DNA from: Rugamonas aquatica
GTDB taxonomy: Bacteria; Pseudomonadota; Gammaproteobacteria; Burkholderiales; Burkholderiaceae_D
Direction: 5' to 3'
Length of the DNA stretch: 64,000 nt
NCBI RefSeq assembly: GCF_009380215.1
Contig: NZ_WHUG01000004.1
Span: forward strand, 310,001-374,000
The notes below the pieces were generated by a model. It had not been told where the DNA came from, made no database searches, and was given only the letters and a program-made list of their open reading frames with translations. Position 1 is the stretch's first letter; each line of letters begins with the position of its first letter. Shown in pieces: positions 35,031-44,612 of this stretch. Position numbers and translations under genes: made by a program.

Positions 35031-35542
35031 CACTCGACCAACTGATTCAAATCATGCCCCTGGCCCGCCGTCGTGCGGGTCTTTTTTTAGATGCCATCAA
35101 TGCGGCCATGGCAGAGTTCGGCATCGATACGCCGGCGCGCCAGGCGTCGTTCTTGGCGCAGGTGGGTCATGAGTCCGGCCAACTGCTCTATGTGCAGGAG
35201 CTGGCCAGTGGCGCGGCCTACGAGGGGCGCAAGGCTCTGGGGAACAACGTCGCGGGCGACGGTATCCGCTTCAAGGGCCGAGGCCTGATTCAGATTACGG
35301 GCCGCGCCAACTACACTGCAGCCGGCGCCGCGCTGGGCCTTGACCTGGTGCACTACCCAGAAATCCTTGAGCAGCCAGCGCATGCCGCGCGTTCGGCGGG
35401 CTGGTTCTGGAAGACGCACGGGCTGAACGCATTGGCAGATGCTGGCGATCAGGTTGCTGTGACGCGTCGGGTGAACGGCGGAACGAATGGCCTGGCTGAC
35501 CGGCTGGCGTTGTTTGCAGTGGCGCAGAAGGTACTGTCGTGA
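35027..35542 (+). CDS. Endolysin (GH19 family)
   Basis: 171 residues. Catalytic acid Glu49 lies in FLAQVGHESGQLLY, followed by YEGRKALGN, the RFKGRGLIQITGRANYTAAG motif and SAGWFWKTHGLN. This is a phage GH19 chitinase-like lysozyme that cuts peptidoglycan. No signal peptide, so it depends on the holin. Its first codons contain a terminator-like hairpin (35062-35088), which is in frame and does not break the protein. Confidence 0.88.
   Translation: MTLDQLIQIMPLARRRAGLFLDAINAAMAEFGIDTPARQASFLAQVGHESGQLLYVQELASGAAYEGRKALGNNVAGDGIRFKGRGLIQITGRANYTAAGAALGLDLVHYPEILEQPAHAARSAGWFWKTHGLNALADAGDQVAVTRRVNGGTNGLADRLALFAVAQKVLS
35062..35088 (+). terminator. Terminator-like hairpin inside the endolysin 5' end
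   Basis: GGCCCGC-CGTCGT-GCGGGTC (seven pairs, one G-T) followed by seven T, within codons 12-21 of the endolysin. Could attenuate lysis-gene transcription unless RNA polymerase is antiterminated. Confidence 0.45.
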
Positions 35543-35949
35543 GCGCGCTCGATGGGGTGATGGGCGCCGCAGGCGGAGTGGTAACGGGAGGCCTGTGGAA
35601 GGTCGGCGCTATCGTGCTGGGCGTACTGCTGATCGGCGCAACCTGCGGCCTGGGCTTCGAGTGGTGGCTGGCCTCGCGTGATCGCGACGTCGCGCGCGCC
35701 GACCTGAGGGCGGAGCAGGGCGTCAACGCCGCGCTGCGCGCTGGCATCGATACCCAGAACCTTCGTCTAGCGCAGCTCGGTAAGGAGAAGCTGGCGGCCG
35801 AGGCGCGCGGTGTAGCGGCGCAACAGCTGGCCGCCGCGAACGGCAAGCGCTTCGACGGCGCGCTGGCTAAGCTGGCTGGCGCGCATGCCGCCACGTGCGC
35901 CGAGGCGATGCCCGCCGTCAACCAACTACTGAAGGATGTCCGCCAATGA
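35539..35949 (+). CDS. Inner-membrane spanin (Rz-like)
   Basis: 136 residues. One membrane helix (VGAIVLGVLLIGATCGLGF, about 23-41), then a periplasmic coiled coil rich in Ala, Arg and Gln. Directly after the endolysin and before a lipoprotein gene, so it is the i-spanin that links to the outer membrane for the final lysis step. Confidence 0.75.
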   Translation: MSALDGVMGAAGGVVTGGLWKVGAIVLGVLLIGATCGLGFEWWLASRDRDVARADLRAEQGVNAALRAGIDTQNLRLAQLGKEKLAAEARGVAAQQLAAANGKRFDGALAKLAGAHAATCAEAMPAVNQLLKDVRQ

Positions 35950-36194
35950 AGAGAAACCTACTGCTGGCCTTGGCGCTGGCCGGGTGCGCGAGCGCGCCGC
36001 CGGCGCCGCAGGTCATCGACGTTCCGGTCTACGTGTCATGCGTCAAGAGCGAGACGGTGCGGCCGGATTACGAATTCGGCAAACTTGGCCTCGATGCCGC
36101 CGACGGTGAGAAAGTCTTGGCGCTGGCGCGGGACTGGCCACGCGCCCGGAAATACGAGGATCAGCTGGAGGCCGTTATTGCGGGCTGTCGGTAG
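35946..36194 (+). CDS. Outer-membrane spanin lipoprotein (Rz1-like)
   Basis: 82 residues from ATG 35946. Lipobox LALAGC with Cys14, then a Pro-rich stretch (ASAPPAPQVIDVPVY). Here the gene follows the Rz-like gene instead of being nested in it. It would pair with the i-spanin to fuse the two membranes. Confidence 0.75.
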   Translation: MKRNLLLALALAGCASAPPAPQVIDVPVYVSCVKSETVRPDYEFGKLGLDAADGEKVLALARDWPRARKYEDQLEAVIAGCR

Positions 36195-36227
36195 TTTGAT
36201 ATACTGTGTTTTTATACAGGTACAATC

Positions 36228-36521
36228 ATGCCGCAAGATAACTTTAAGCCGCCTTTGACCACAGAGCAGCTGCGCGCTATCGGCCTGCGCCGCGATGCCG
36301 CCGACGTCATCCCGCTGCTTTGGGAGATAAAGCGGCTGCGCGCGCTGGTTCTGCGCGGGGATCAGGTCGTTCGGCGAATCATCCACGGCGATTATCTGGT
36401 GGAGATTTTTAAGCAGGAGCTACTCGGCGAACCCGTCCTTGAAGAAGAAGAGCTGCGGCGCGCATCTGTCGACCTGGGAGCCAGACCTGACAGCGCCCGG
36501 GCCGATCGGGAGGAGCGGTAG
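36228..36521 (+). CDS. Hypothetical phage protein
   Basis: 97 residues. Two amphipathic helices (QLRAIGLRRDAADVIPLLWE, VRRIIHGDYLVEIFKQELLG) and a charged tail. Last rightward gene of the prophage, ahead of a strong bidirectional terminator. No family recognised. Confidence 0.5.
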   Translation: MPQDNFKPPLTTEQLRAIGLRRDAADVIPLLWEIKRLRALVLRGDQVVRRIIHGDYLVEIFKQELLGEPVLEEEELRRASVDLGARPDSARADREER

Positions 36522-36572
36522 GTGTTTCTGCTCGTCCTCAATAGTTTGGAATGTCATGTTGCAACAGAAGGA

Positions 36573-36604
36573 AAAGGGTTGCAAGCTTGAACTTGCAACC
36601 CTTT
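36573..36604. terminator. Bidirectional terminator at the end of the late operon
   Basis: AAAGGGTTGCAAG and CTTGCAACCCTTT form a perfect 13-pair stem around CTTGAA. With A/T flanks on both sides it can stop the late transcript from the left and the 36689-37012 gene from the right. Confidence 0.7.
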
Positions 36605-36688
36605 GATTTCCCTGCGGATGCTGTAGGTTGGCTGATAGGGCTCATCCCTGGCAACAGGAATCACAATCCTGGTGCCGCACACCCTACA

Positions 36689-37012
36689 TCAGGTGATTGG
36701 CGCATCACCGTGCGTGCTCCAGTTATTCAGCAGCCACGTCGTGACATGCGCGTGGCTACGCTGGTTACCGGGCAGGTAGCGGTGGATCAGACGTTCGGCT
36801 TTTTTTGCCACTAAGCCAGTGTCGCTGCCGGACGACGTGTTCTCATTAGCGAACTTGTTCACAAAGTACAGCACTTCGTACCATTCCGAGCGGTTCAGCA
36901 GGGCACTGTCCGGTGCGTTACGTTTGCTTGGGTCGTCGCCTTCGGTGACGCCTGGCGTGTAACGGAACTGCAGATCGCTCTTTTTCAGCGGGGTGAGGCG
37001 GTGATCGGCCAT
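36689..37012 (-). CDS. Accessory gene at the prophage right end
   Basis: 107 residues from ATG 37012, chosen because GGGAGG stands just upstream. Charged protein with HRLTPLKKSDLQFRYTPGVT and RSEWYEVLYFVNKFANENTS. It is antisense to the late operon and lies between the lysis genes and the attachment site, the usual site for cargo genes expressed in the lysogen (moron, possible defence or fitness gene). No family recognised. Confidence 0.55.
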   Translation of the reverse strand: MADHRLTPLKKSDLQFRYTPGVTEGDDPSKRNAPDSALLNRSEWYEVLYFVNKFANENTSSGSDTGLVAKKAERLIHRYLPGNQRSHAHVTTWLLNNWSTHGDAPIT

Positions 37013-37261
37013 GGGGCCTCCCATTCAATTTGCCGGGATCAGAAGGGATCTGACCGGCCAGCGACCCTTACTTTGTGGTGCAACAAACAATTTCAATGGT
37101 GAATTCGATATATTTTTTCAGCAACTTCTTGGCGGGTTATTGGGAAAAGTTGACCCATTTGAAATCAATGACTTAGGTGATTGTCATTCGATCCGAAATA
37201 ACCCACTTGCTGGGTCGTATGTCATTGATTTTAAAATGAAATAGCCGCTTGGAACATCTGA

Positions 37262-37306
37262 CTTCTAAGCTGAGGGTCGCAGGTTCGATTCCTGCTGGGC
37301 AGGCCA
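37262..37306 (+). other. attR: Prophage attachment site: 3' half of tRNA-Arg(UCU)
   Basis: From the anticodon loop CTTCTAA (37262-37268) onward the sequence is tRNA: GCTGAGGGTC, the T arm GCAGG-TTCGATT-CCTGC, the acceptor strand TGGGCAG, discriminator G and CCA (37304-37306). The 5' side of the anticodon stem no longer pairs (TCTGA against GCTGA), so only the 3' half is present. This is the displaced end expected when a phage integrates into a tRNA gene; the intact tRNA should be at the left end, outside the window. Confidence 0.75.
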
Positions 37307-37692
37307 GTCTTTCTTCCCGATAAGTTAATTTTGTCGTCTTGATATTTTTTCAACGACGAGAGCTTTGCTCATGGCGAGCGAGGCGGCGTTATCGCCTGCT
37401 CAGGCCCCCTGTCGGCCGCCCTCCCTGAGCGCGACAGCGCGGATTGTCGTGGACAATCTCAGAAAATTACCCCCAAAATTATTTTCACCTAGCACAATAT
37501 AGTGCGCCATGGAACTTGAAATATTTTCATGATGATAGGCTTCCGTCAATATACATTGCGTATTTGTAATGATAATTGCGCGATATTCAGTGTTCCCATG
37601 TGATACATTTTGATACATTGCGTTACTAATGATTTAAGACCGCAAATACTCTGAATTCGTCCATAACACCTCGTCATATTGATTCCCTCCTC
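37307..37692. other. AT-rich gap without a convincing gene
   Basis: 386 bases between the attachment site and the next gene. AT-rich compared with the surroundings; short frames on both strands lack ribosome sites and family features. A promoter for the VirK/YbjX gene should lie near its right end. Confidence 0.5.
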
Positions 37693-38673
37693 ATGGAAAA
37701 TCTTTTAATCAAGCTCAAACCGCTAAATGAATTTCTGGCGAGTATTAAGCTGCGTATTGTCCATAGAGCCCTTCCACTGATAATAAATGGGCGCGGCCAC
37801 ATGCGTTTGCTCAGGCTCCTGTCAAGCAATGGCCTTGCTTCCTTATCCAGCCTGCATCCCGACTTGAAGTATAAATATCTTCGGAGTAATTATTTATTTT
37901 CTTCCTTATCGATCGGTGATGCGCTGGGTATCGTCTTTCATCACTACCGTGTTTTTTCCGGAAAAATATCGGCTGAATTCTTTCCGCGCTTATTTAGGGA
38001 TAAACCATTATTGTGGAGTTTGAAGCAAGAATCTGGTGATTTCGGAATTAGAATGATGTTCCCCCATGATTTAAAGCGTCCGCAACGGATGCTCGATCAT
38101 GAAGGCGACTTGGCGCTGGTATTTGAGGCCGACAATTTGCCGATCTACGTGCTGTGCATGACCATCGTTCCCAATGTCGTTGCAAGGAAATACTTCCATA
38201 CTGTCGATAACAAAGATGTGATTTTTGTTGGGCGCGTGCAAGGCGTGCCGGGGGAGTTCGAGAAGGTGAGGGCGGCAACCAAACGACTGCATGACATCAC
38301 TCCGGCGCGTTTGCTTATCAGTGCGACGGAAGCGGTTGCAGAATTATTCGGCATCGAAACGATAATAGGCGTCTCCAATGGCGAGCAATTATCGAAGAGA
38401 AAAGACCACGATGAGGTGGAATGTCTTTTCAACTACGATGCATTCTGGACCAGTATAGGCGCGCATGCGACGCATGGCGGACTGTTTTCTTACCAGTTGC
38501 ATGGCTCCGAAAAGCCGATTGAAGAAGTCCAGCAAAAACATCGTTCAAGAACGCTGGCGAAAAGACGCTTCCGGGCTGAAGTGGTGGCGACGCTGGGAGA
38601 TAGCTTCCGTTACGAAATGGCTTGCTCCGCGGTCAAGGCAGTTGAGCAAATGCCGGCAACGCAAGCGGCATAA
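37693..38673 (+). CDS. VirK/YbjX (DUF535) family protein
   Basis: 326 residues. The FHHYRVFSGKISAEFFPRLF region, EGDLALVFEADNLPIYVLCM and FVGRVQGVPGEFEKVRAATK are characteristic of DUF535. Members in enteric bacteria (VirK, YbjX) are tied to envelope stress and peptide resistance; the biochemical role is not settled. Lower GC and more variable codon use than its neighbours suggest acquisition. It lies in the host strip between the two phage elements. Confidence 0.8.
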   Translation: MENLLIKLKPLNEFLASIKLRIVHRALPLIINGRGHMRLLRLLSSNGLASLSSLHPDLKYKYLRSNYLFSSLSIGDALGIVFHHYRVFSGKISAEFFPRLFRDKPLLWSLKQESGDFGIRMMFPHDLKRPQRMLDHEGDLALVFEADNLPIYVLCMTIVPNVVARKYFHTVDNKDVIFVGRVQGVPGEFEKVRAATKRLHDITPARLLISATEAVAELFGIETIIGVSNGEQLSKRKDHDEVECLFNYDAFWTSIGAHATHGGLFSYQLHGSEKPIEEVQQKHRSRTLAKRRFRAEVVATLGDSFRYEMACSAVKAVEQMPATQAA

Positions 38674-38705
38674 ACAAGCGACATAAACAAGGGCGGCGCG
38701 GTAAC

Positions 38706-39401
38706 CTAGATCCGGTCCGTTTCGCGCCGCACCACACGTCCGATGATGATACATTCACCCTCGCGGCAGCTCTTGCGGCGATGGCGTTGCTGGTCCTGGT
38801 TGTCCGAGGTCAGCCACCAGTCGCCGCGGTCGCGCGTCAGGCGCTTGACCACGGCCTGGCCTTCGTAGTTGACGGCAAACACCACGCCATCCTCCATCGC
38901 CGTGTCGGCAGTGTTGATAATCACCAGGTCGCCCGCGTACAGATTGGGCTCCATGCTCTCGCCCTTGACCGCGATGGCGATCAGCCGCTCCGGGATGTAG
39001 CCGTGGCGGTCGGCCCAGTTCTTGGAAACGCTTAATTTGCTGCCGTCGTAAATCTCTGGAACAGTTTGAAAGCCCGTCATACCTGCCGATAGCTGAAGTT
39101 GCACTTTGCGGATTTCGTAAAAATCTGGATCGCCTGCATCCGCCACCACCACCTGCCGATACTCCCGCTCGACGCCGCCGCTGCGCGCGCGCGGCTCGCG
39201 GCCTTCATGTAGCCATTCGAACCTGACATTGCAGGTCGCCGCCAGCTGGGCCAGCGTCTGCGTCTCCGGGCCTTTCTTGCCCACGCCCTTGAGTATGCGG
39301 TTGATCGTCGGCTGCGGTACGCCGGAGGCGCGCGCGAGGGCGCTCTGGGTGGTGAACCCAGCCTCTTTCATAGCTTCATCGAGTCTGCTTGCGATATCCA
39401 T
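38706..39401 (-). CDS. S24-type repressor of the tail element
   Basis: 231 residues from ATG 39401; a longer start at 39449 would cross the operator. Residues 1-60 are an XRE HTH (TTQSALARASGVPQPTINRI with the recognition helix in PQPTINRILKG). The C-terminus is a LexA/CI-type peptidase with Ser149 (KGESMEPNL) and Lys186 (GQAVVKRLTR) and an Ala-Gly cleavage pair at 106-107 (LSAGMTG). RecA-activated self-cleavage after DNA damage would derepress the rightward genes, so the element should be SOS-inducible. Confidence 0.87.
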   Translation of the reverse strand: MDIASRLDEAMKEAGFTTQSALARASGVPQPTINRILKGVGKKGPETQTLAQLAATCNVRFEWLHEGREPRARSGGVEREYRQVVVADAGDPDFYEIRKVQLQLSAGMTGFQTVPEIYDGSKLSVSKNWADRHGYIPERLIAIAVKGESMEPNLYAGDLVIINTADTAMEDGVVFAVNYEGQAVVKRLTRDRGDWWLTSDNQDQQRHRRKSCREGECIIIGRVVRRETDRI

Positions 39402-39410
39402 GGCACGAAC

Positions 39411-39481
39411 TATACGCGCATGAATAAAAATCCGCAATAATTTATTCATTCAGGTATTGATTGCCTATCCATTCGCGTATA
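39411..39481. promoter_or_regulatory. Operator region between repressor and early genes
   Basis: TATACGCG (39411-39418) and CGCGTATA (39474-39481) form the outer inverted repeat; ATGAATAAA (39420-39428) and TTTATTCATT (39441-39450) form an inner one, with another ATGAATAAA just downstream at 39492. These palindromic units between divergent genes are the probable repressor binding sites and overlap both promoters. Confidence 0.5.
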
Positions 39482-39491
39482 TTCTGTGTCC

Positions 39492-40463
<972 letters not shown>

Positions 40464-41023
40464 CGTGGAGCGCCTGTTCGCCGAATTCGAGCTGCTGTAC
40501 GGCAGCCGCCTGGCCGACCTGTGGCGCGGCACCGATGTACGCGGCGTCAAGGAGAACTGGCGCAGCAAGCTGGCCGGACTGTCGGTGGGCGAAGTGCGGC
40601 GCGGCGTTGCCGCCTGCCTGGCCCGGCCTTGGCCGCCGACGCTGCCGGAGTTCCTGCAACTGTGCCGGCCGCCGGCCGACGCCGAGTCGATGTTCGCGGA
40701 AGCGCAGTGCCAGGTCAGCCGCCGCGCGTTCGGCGACGACCACTGGCCGTGCAAGGCGCTGTACTGGGCCGCCGTCGAATTCACCTTTGCCGATCTGCGA
40801 TCGCTGGCCTGGCAGAACGCCCGCGCCCGCTGGACCCGCATCCTGACCGCCAAGCTGGCGCACGAGCACGAACTGGCCGACGTACCGCGCCCGGTGCCCG
40901 CGCTGCCGGCGCCGGGACAGGCGCTGACCGATGTCCACACAGCCCGCATGCGGCTGCAGGAAATCAAGGCGCTACTGAAGAACAACCCAACCAATACCAG
41001 CAACACTTAAGGAGTACAGACCT

Positions 41024-41626
41024 ATGTTAGTAATCGCAGAAGAAGCACTGTTCAGCAGCGCGCACGCCGCGCTGGTTTTCGCATTCAATTTCTCCGGCCA
41101 GCAGTACGACAAGTCCATGATGGCGCGCATGGCCTCGGGGCCGACCAAGGAGGGGAAGGGCCTGGGCGGCCTCGATGGCGCGGCCCAGGCCGGCATGATA
41201 AGGGCCGAGCTCGACCGTCTCGATCCGATGCTGATGCACATCCTGATCGCGCGCGTGGCGCCGCCCGCCGTGCCTTGCGATTGCGGCCGCAACTGCTGCG
41301 CAGGCTCCAAGCCGAACAAGGTGTGGGTCGACGCCATCCTGTTCCTGACCGAGCGCGCGCTGGGCGAGATGTCGGGCCTGCTGTCGCACTATCTGCTACG
41401 TCGTGGCATCATCGAGCGCTGCTTCGGTATCAAGCACAACCTGGCCGACCTGGCCGACCAGTGCGGCGTGCATCGCGATACCGCCAGCGCGCACAATGCC
41501 AAGCTGGTGCGTTGGCTGAAGGGCGCGCCGGCCAAGGGCCGCATGCCTGCCGTCAGCGGCGCCGAGCACAAGGCGTGGATCGCCGTCGGCGAACTGCTGC
41601 AACAAACAAAAATGATCGATTTTTAA
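41024..41626 (+). CDS. Putative Q-position regulator with Cys cluster and HTH
   Basis: 200 residues. A Cys cluster VPCDCGRNCCAG (about 83-94) and an HTH near the C-terminus (NLADLADQCGVHRDTASAHN, about 145-165) suggest a zinc-binding DNA/RNA regulator. It is the last early gene, immediately upstream of a promoter and leader terminator, the place of lambda Q, whose size (about 207 residues) is similar. Acts presumably as antiterminator or activator of the tail operon. Confidence 0.55.
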   Translation: MLVIAEEALFSSAHAALVFAFNFSGQQYDKSMMARMASGPTKEGKGLGGLDGAAQAGMIRAELDRLDPMLMHILIARVAPPAVPCDCGRNCCAGSKPNKVWVDAILFLTERALGEMSGLLSHYLLRRGIIERCFGIKHNLADLADQCGVHRDTASAHNAKLVRWLKGAPAKGRMPAVSGAEHKAWIAVGELLQQTKMIDF

Positions 41627-41632
41627 AAAAGT

Positions 41633-41721
41633 GCTTGACCGTTCCGCAAAACACGCGGAGAATAGGTCTAACTTTGATAAGTTCAAGAAGTACGTCAAAA
41701 ACCCGCCTAGTGCGGGTTTTT
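41633..41721 (+). promoter_or_regulatory. Late promoter and leader terminator of the tail operon
   Basis: TTGACC (41636-41641) with a GAATAG/GAGAAT -10-like element about 18 bases on; the spacer contains the inverted repeat TCCGC-AAAACAC-GCGGA. A hairpin with A and T flanks (AAAACCCGC-CTAGT-GCGGGTTTTT, 41697-41721) follows about 45 bases downstream, before the first tail gene. Confidence 0.5.
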
Positions 41722-41781
41722 GCATTTCTGCGGCAGTTTTTTCCTCGCGCCGCTCCCTCCCTTTCTTTTCTGGTGAACCCC

Positions 41782-42621
41782 ATGGCCGATCAAACTGATG
41801 TCGCCCAAGCGCTGGTGGCGGCGATCAGCGCCGCCGTTTATCCCAACGGTACCGGCGCTGCTTCCGTCACCGGCGTTACCGCCGTGATCTACGCCGGCTG
41901 GCCCAATGCCGCCACGCTCAACGCCGACCTGAGCGCCGGCAAGGCCCACGTGTCGGTATTCCCGACCGCCACCGAACGCGTCACCCAGCCGGCCTGCAGC
42001 GAATGGATGGCGCAAGCCATTCCAGCCTCGACGCTGAGCCTGACGGTAGGCGCCGGCACCGTGACGGTGGCGGGCACGCCGGCGGCGGGGCAGAACGCTG
42101 CTGTGCTGGCGGACGGCCTGCCGGTGGTCTACGCGGTGCGCGCCGGCGATACGCCGACCGCCGTCGCCACCGGCCTGGCCGCGCTGCTCAATGCGCAGCG
42201 CCCGGCCAGCAATGTCGGCGCCGTCGTCAGCGTGCCGGGCGTGCGCAAGCTGGTGGCGCGGGTCGGCGTCGGCGGCAGCAATATGCGCGTGCTGCGCCGG
42301 CAGGAAAAAGTGTTCCAGATTTCGGTCTGGGCCAACAGCGCCGCCGCGCGCGATCCGCTGGCCGCCGCCATCGACGTGGCGCTGGCCGGCGCCTGGCGCG
42401 TCGCGCTGGCCGACGGCACCAGCGGCACCTTGCGCTACAAGCGCAGCGTGCAAAACGATGCGATGGAAAATGCCACCGTTTTCCGTCGCGATATTCTCTA
42501 TGCCGTGGAGTACGCCATCACGGATAGTGCCAGCGCAACCCAGATCGTCGCCGAGCAGCTCGGCGTCGCGATGCAGTTCGCAACAGGTGGGCAGTACGGC
42601 GCGACAACGCTGTATTCGTAA
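41782..42621 (+). CDS. Tail terminator-like protein (Mu gp37 position)
   Basis: 279 residues from ATG 41782 (no strong ribosome site; GGTGAACCCC upstream). N-terminal QALVAAISAAVYPNGTGAAS and the C-terminal RVLRRQEKVFQISVWANSAA region resemble phage tail completion proteins. The middle (about 95-150) contains an inserted beta domain, GTVTVAGTPAAGQNAAVLAD followed by GDTPTAVATGLAALLNA. It is the first late gene, directly before the sheath. Confidence 0.6.
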   Translation: MADQTDVAQALVAAISAAVYPNGTGAASVTGVTAVIYAGWPNAATLNADLSAGKAHVSVFPTATERVTQPACSEWMAQAIPASTLSLTVGAGTVTVAGTPAAGQNAAVLADGLPVVYAVRAGDTPTAVATGLAALLNAQRPASNVGAVVSVPGVRKLVARVGVGGSNMRVLRRQEKVFQISVWANSAAARDPLAAAIDVALAGAWRVALADGTSGTLRYKRSVQNDAMENATVFRRDILYAVEYAITDSASATQIVAEQLGVAMQFATGGQYGATTLYS

Positions 42622-42644
42622 CGCCGTCTTCCACCTGCTTTCTT

Positions 42645-42668
42645 GCCCGCCATGTGCGGGCTTTTTTT
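42645..42668 (+). terminator. Hairpin with T tract before the sheath gene
   Basis: GCCCGC-CATGT-GCGGGC followed by seven T, then TAGGAGG and the sheath start 18 bases on. Confidence 0.55.
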
Positions 42669-42685
42669 ATTTTTAGGAGGCTTAC

Positions 42686-44554
42686 ATGCCGGTATCACAG
42701 CAAGGCGCCATCAACACGACGGCGCTGATCGTTCCAGATCTCTACGTACAGATAGTGCCGCCCAGCGTGTCACTGCTGAATGGCGTGCCGACCAATGTGC
42801 TCGGCATTGTCGGCACCGCCCAGTGGGGCCCGGTCAATTCCGCGTCGCCGGTGGGCAGCACCGCTGACTATGCGCGCATCCACGGCTCGCTGCAAAACCG
42901 CAAGTACGACATGGGCACCGCCCTGGCGGCGGCGGTCCAGCAGGGCGCCGCCAGCATGCGCTGCGTGCGCGTGACCGACGGCACCGACACGGCCGCCACC
43001 GCCGCCATCCAGTCGGCCGGCATCGCCGCGACCGGCTCGGTGGCGTTCACCGCCAATCCGGCGGCCGCCACCACGCTGACGCTGGCCGGCACCGTGGTGA
43101 CCTTCGTCGCCAGCGGCGCGGTCGGTAACCAGGTCAACATCGGCGCCTCGCTGAGCGCGACGCTGGCGACGCTGCTGGCCTTCCTGCAGGCTTCGCTGGA
43201 CGTCAACATCGACAAGTTCACCTTTGCGCTCAATGCCAATACGCTGAACCTGGCGGCGCTGCTGCCCGGCGTGGCCGGCAATACGCTGACCGTGGCCACC
43301 AACGTGGCGGGCGCCACGGCGTCCGGCGCGACGCTGGCCGGCGGTGTGGCCGGCACCCCGGCGCTGACGCTGAGCGGCAAGTACACCGGCTCGCTGGGCA
43401 ACAGCCTGCAAGCGACCATCGCCGCCGGCAGCCAGACCGGCACCACCAAGGTGACGCTGGCGCTGTCCGGTTTCGCGCCCGAGGTGTTCGACAACATCCC
43501 CGGCGCCGGCAATGCGCTGTGGGTGAACATGGCGGCGGCCATCAACAACGGCAACAGCGTGGCGCGTCCGGCGTCGGTGCTGGTGTCGGCGGTGGCTGGC
43601 GCTGCCGTTGGCGTGCCGGCGTATGCCAGCTCGAACTTCGCAGGCGGTACTGACGGCGCCAACAACATCACCGGCGCGCTGCTGCTCGGCTCCGACCTGG
43701 GCAGCCGCACCGGCATGTACAGCCTGCGCAGTTCCGGCGCGGCGGTGGCCATGCTGACCGATTGCGACGACATCAGCACCTTCGCGGCCCAGGCCGCGTT
43801 CGGCCTGTCCGAGGGCATCTACATGGTCGGCGTGACGCCGCAGGGCGACAACCCGGCGGCTGCGGCGGCGGCCAAGGCGGCGGCCAACATCGATTCGTAT
43901 GCGTTCAAGCTGCTGCTGGGCGACTGGGTCTACTGGAGCGATCCGGTCAACGCTATCACCCGCGTCATCTCGCCGCAGGCGTTCGTGGCGGGCCTGCTGG
44001 CCAACCTGTCGCCGGAGCAGTCCGGTCTGAACAAGGCCTTGTACGGCATCGTCGCCACCCAGCGCAGCCTGCAGAACCGCGCCTACTCGTCGGCCGAGCT
44101 GCAGGTGCTGGGCCAGGCGGGCATCGACGTGATCGCCAATCCGGTGCCGGGTGGCGCTTACTTCGGTACGCGATTCGGCCACAACACCTCGTCCAACCCG
44201 GTGACCAACGGCGACAACTACACCCGCATGACCAACTACATCGCCTATACGCTCAACACCGGCATGGGCAAGTACGTTGGCCGCCTGCAGTCGAGCCGCG
44301 CCGACGATCCGACCCGTCTGCAGGCCAAGGCCACGGTCGACGCCTTCCTGGCCAATATGCGGCAACAGGGCCAGGTGGCGGACTTCTCCACCATCTGCGA
44401 CCTGAGCAACAACCTGGCGCCGCGCATCGCCACCGGCTACATGCAGATGGACGCCAAGGTGCAGTACCTGTCGGTGGTCGAGAAGTTCCTGATCAATATG
44501 GAGGGCGGCCAGTCGGTGCAGGTCGCCCGCACCAGTACCGTGGCCGCCAACTAA
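42686..44554 (+). CDS. Contractile tail sheath protein
   Basis: 622 residues with a strong TAGGAGG site. N-terminus PGV-type region (LYVQIVPPSVSLLNGVPTNV, LGIVGTAQWGPVNSASPVGS), C-terminal WVYWSDPVNAITRVISPQAF and YIAYTLNTGMGKYVGRLQSS are typical of Mu/P2 sheaths. An inserted beta region (about 110-220) holds TLTLAGTVVTFVASG motifs related to the insert in the preceding gene. It polymerises around the tube and contracts to drive it through the target envelope. Confidence 0.92.
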   Translation: MPVSQQGAINTTALIVPDLYVQIVPPSVSLLNGVPTNVLGIVGTAQWGPVNSASPVGSTADYARIHGSLQNRKYDMGTALAAAVQQGAASMRCVRVTDGTDTAATAAIQSAGIAATGSVAFTANPAAATTLTLAGTVVTFVASGAVGNQVNIGASLSATLATLLAFLQASLDVNIDKFTFALNANTLNLAALLPGVAGNTLTVATNVAGATASGATLAGGVAGTPALTLSGKYTGSLGNSLQATIAAGSQTGTTKVTLALSGFAPEVFDNIPGAGNALWVNMAAAINNGNSVARPASVLVSAVAGAAVGVPAYASSNFAGGTDGANNITGALLLGSDLGSRTGMYSLRSSGAAVAMLTDCDDISTFAAQAAFGLSEGIYMVGVTPQGDNPAAAAAAKAAANIDSYAFKLLLGDWVYWSDPVNAITRVISPQAFVAGLLANLSPEQSGLNKALYGIVATQRSLQNRAYSSAELQVLGQAGIDVIANPVPGGAYFGTRFGHNTSSNPVTNGDNYTRMTNYIAYTLNTGMGKYVGRLQSSRADDPTRLQAKATVDAFLANMRQQGQVADFSTICDLSNNLAPRIATGYMQMDAKVQYLSVVEKFLINMEGGQSVQVARTSTVAAN

Positions 44555-44576
44555 GGCGGTTTTCATTTTCATCCAT

Positions 44577-44598
44577 GCCGCCTGAGGGCGGCTTTTTT
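44577..44598 (+). terminator. Hairpin with T tract before the tube gene
   Basis: GCCGCC-TGA-GGGCGGC followed by six T, ending 14 bases before the tube start. Confidence 0.55.
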
Positions 44599-44612
44599 AT
44601 TTGGAGCGACAT

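Noticed and set aside
37011..37244. A 77-residue rightward frame before the attachment site
   Set aside because: Starts within the opposite-strand accessory gene's leader, no ribosome site, no recognisable domain. May be a chance frame in phage-end DNA.
37400..37618. A 72-residue leftward frame in the AT-rich gap
   Set aside because: Codon use is erratic and there is no start signal.
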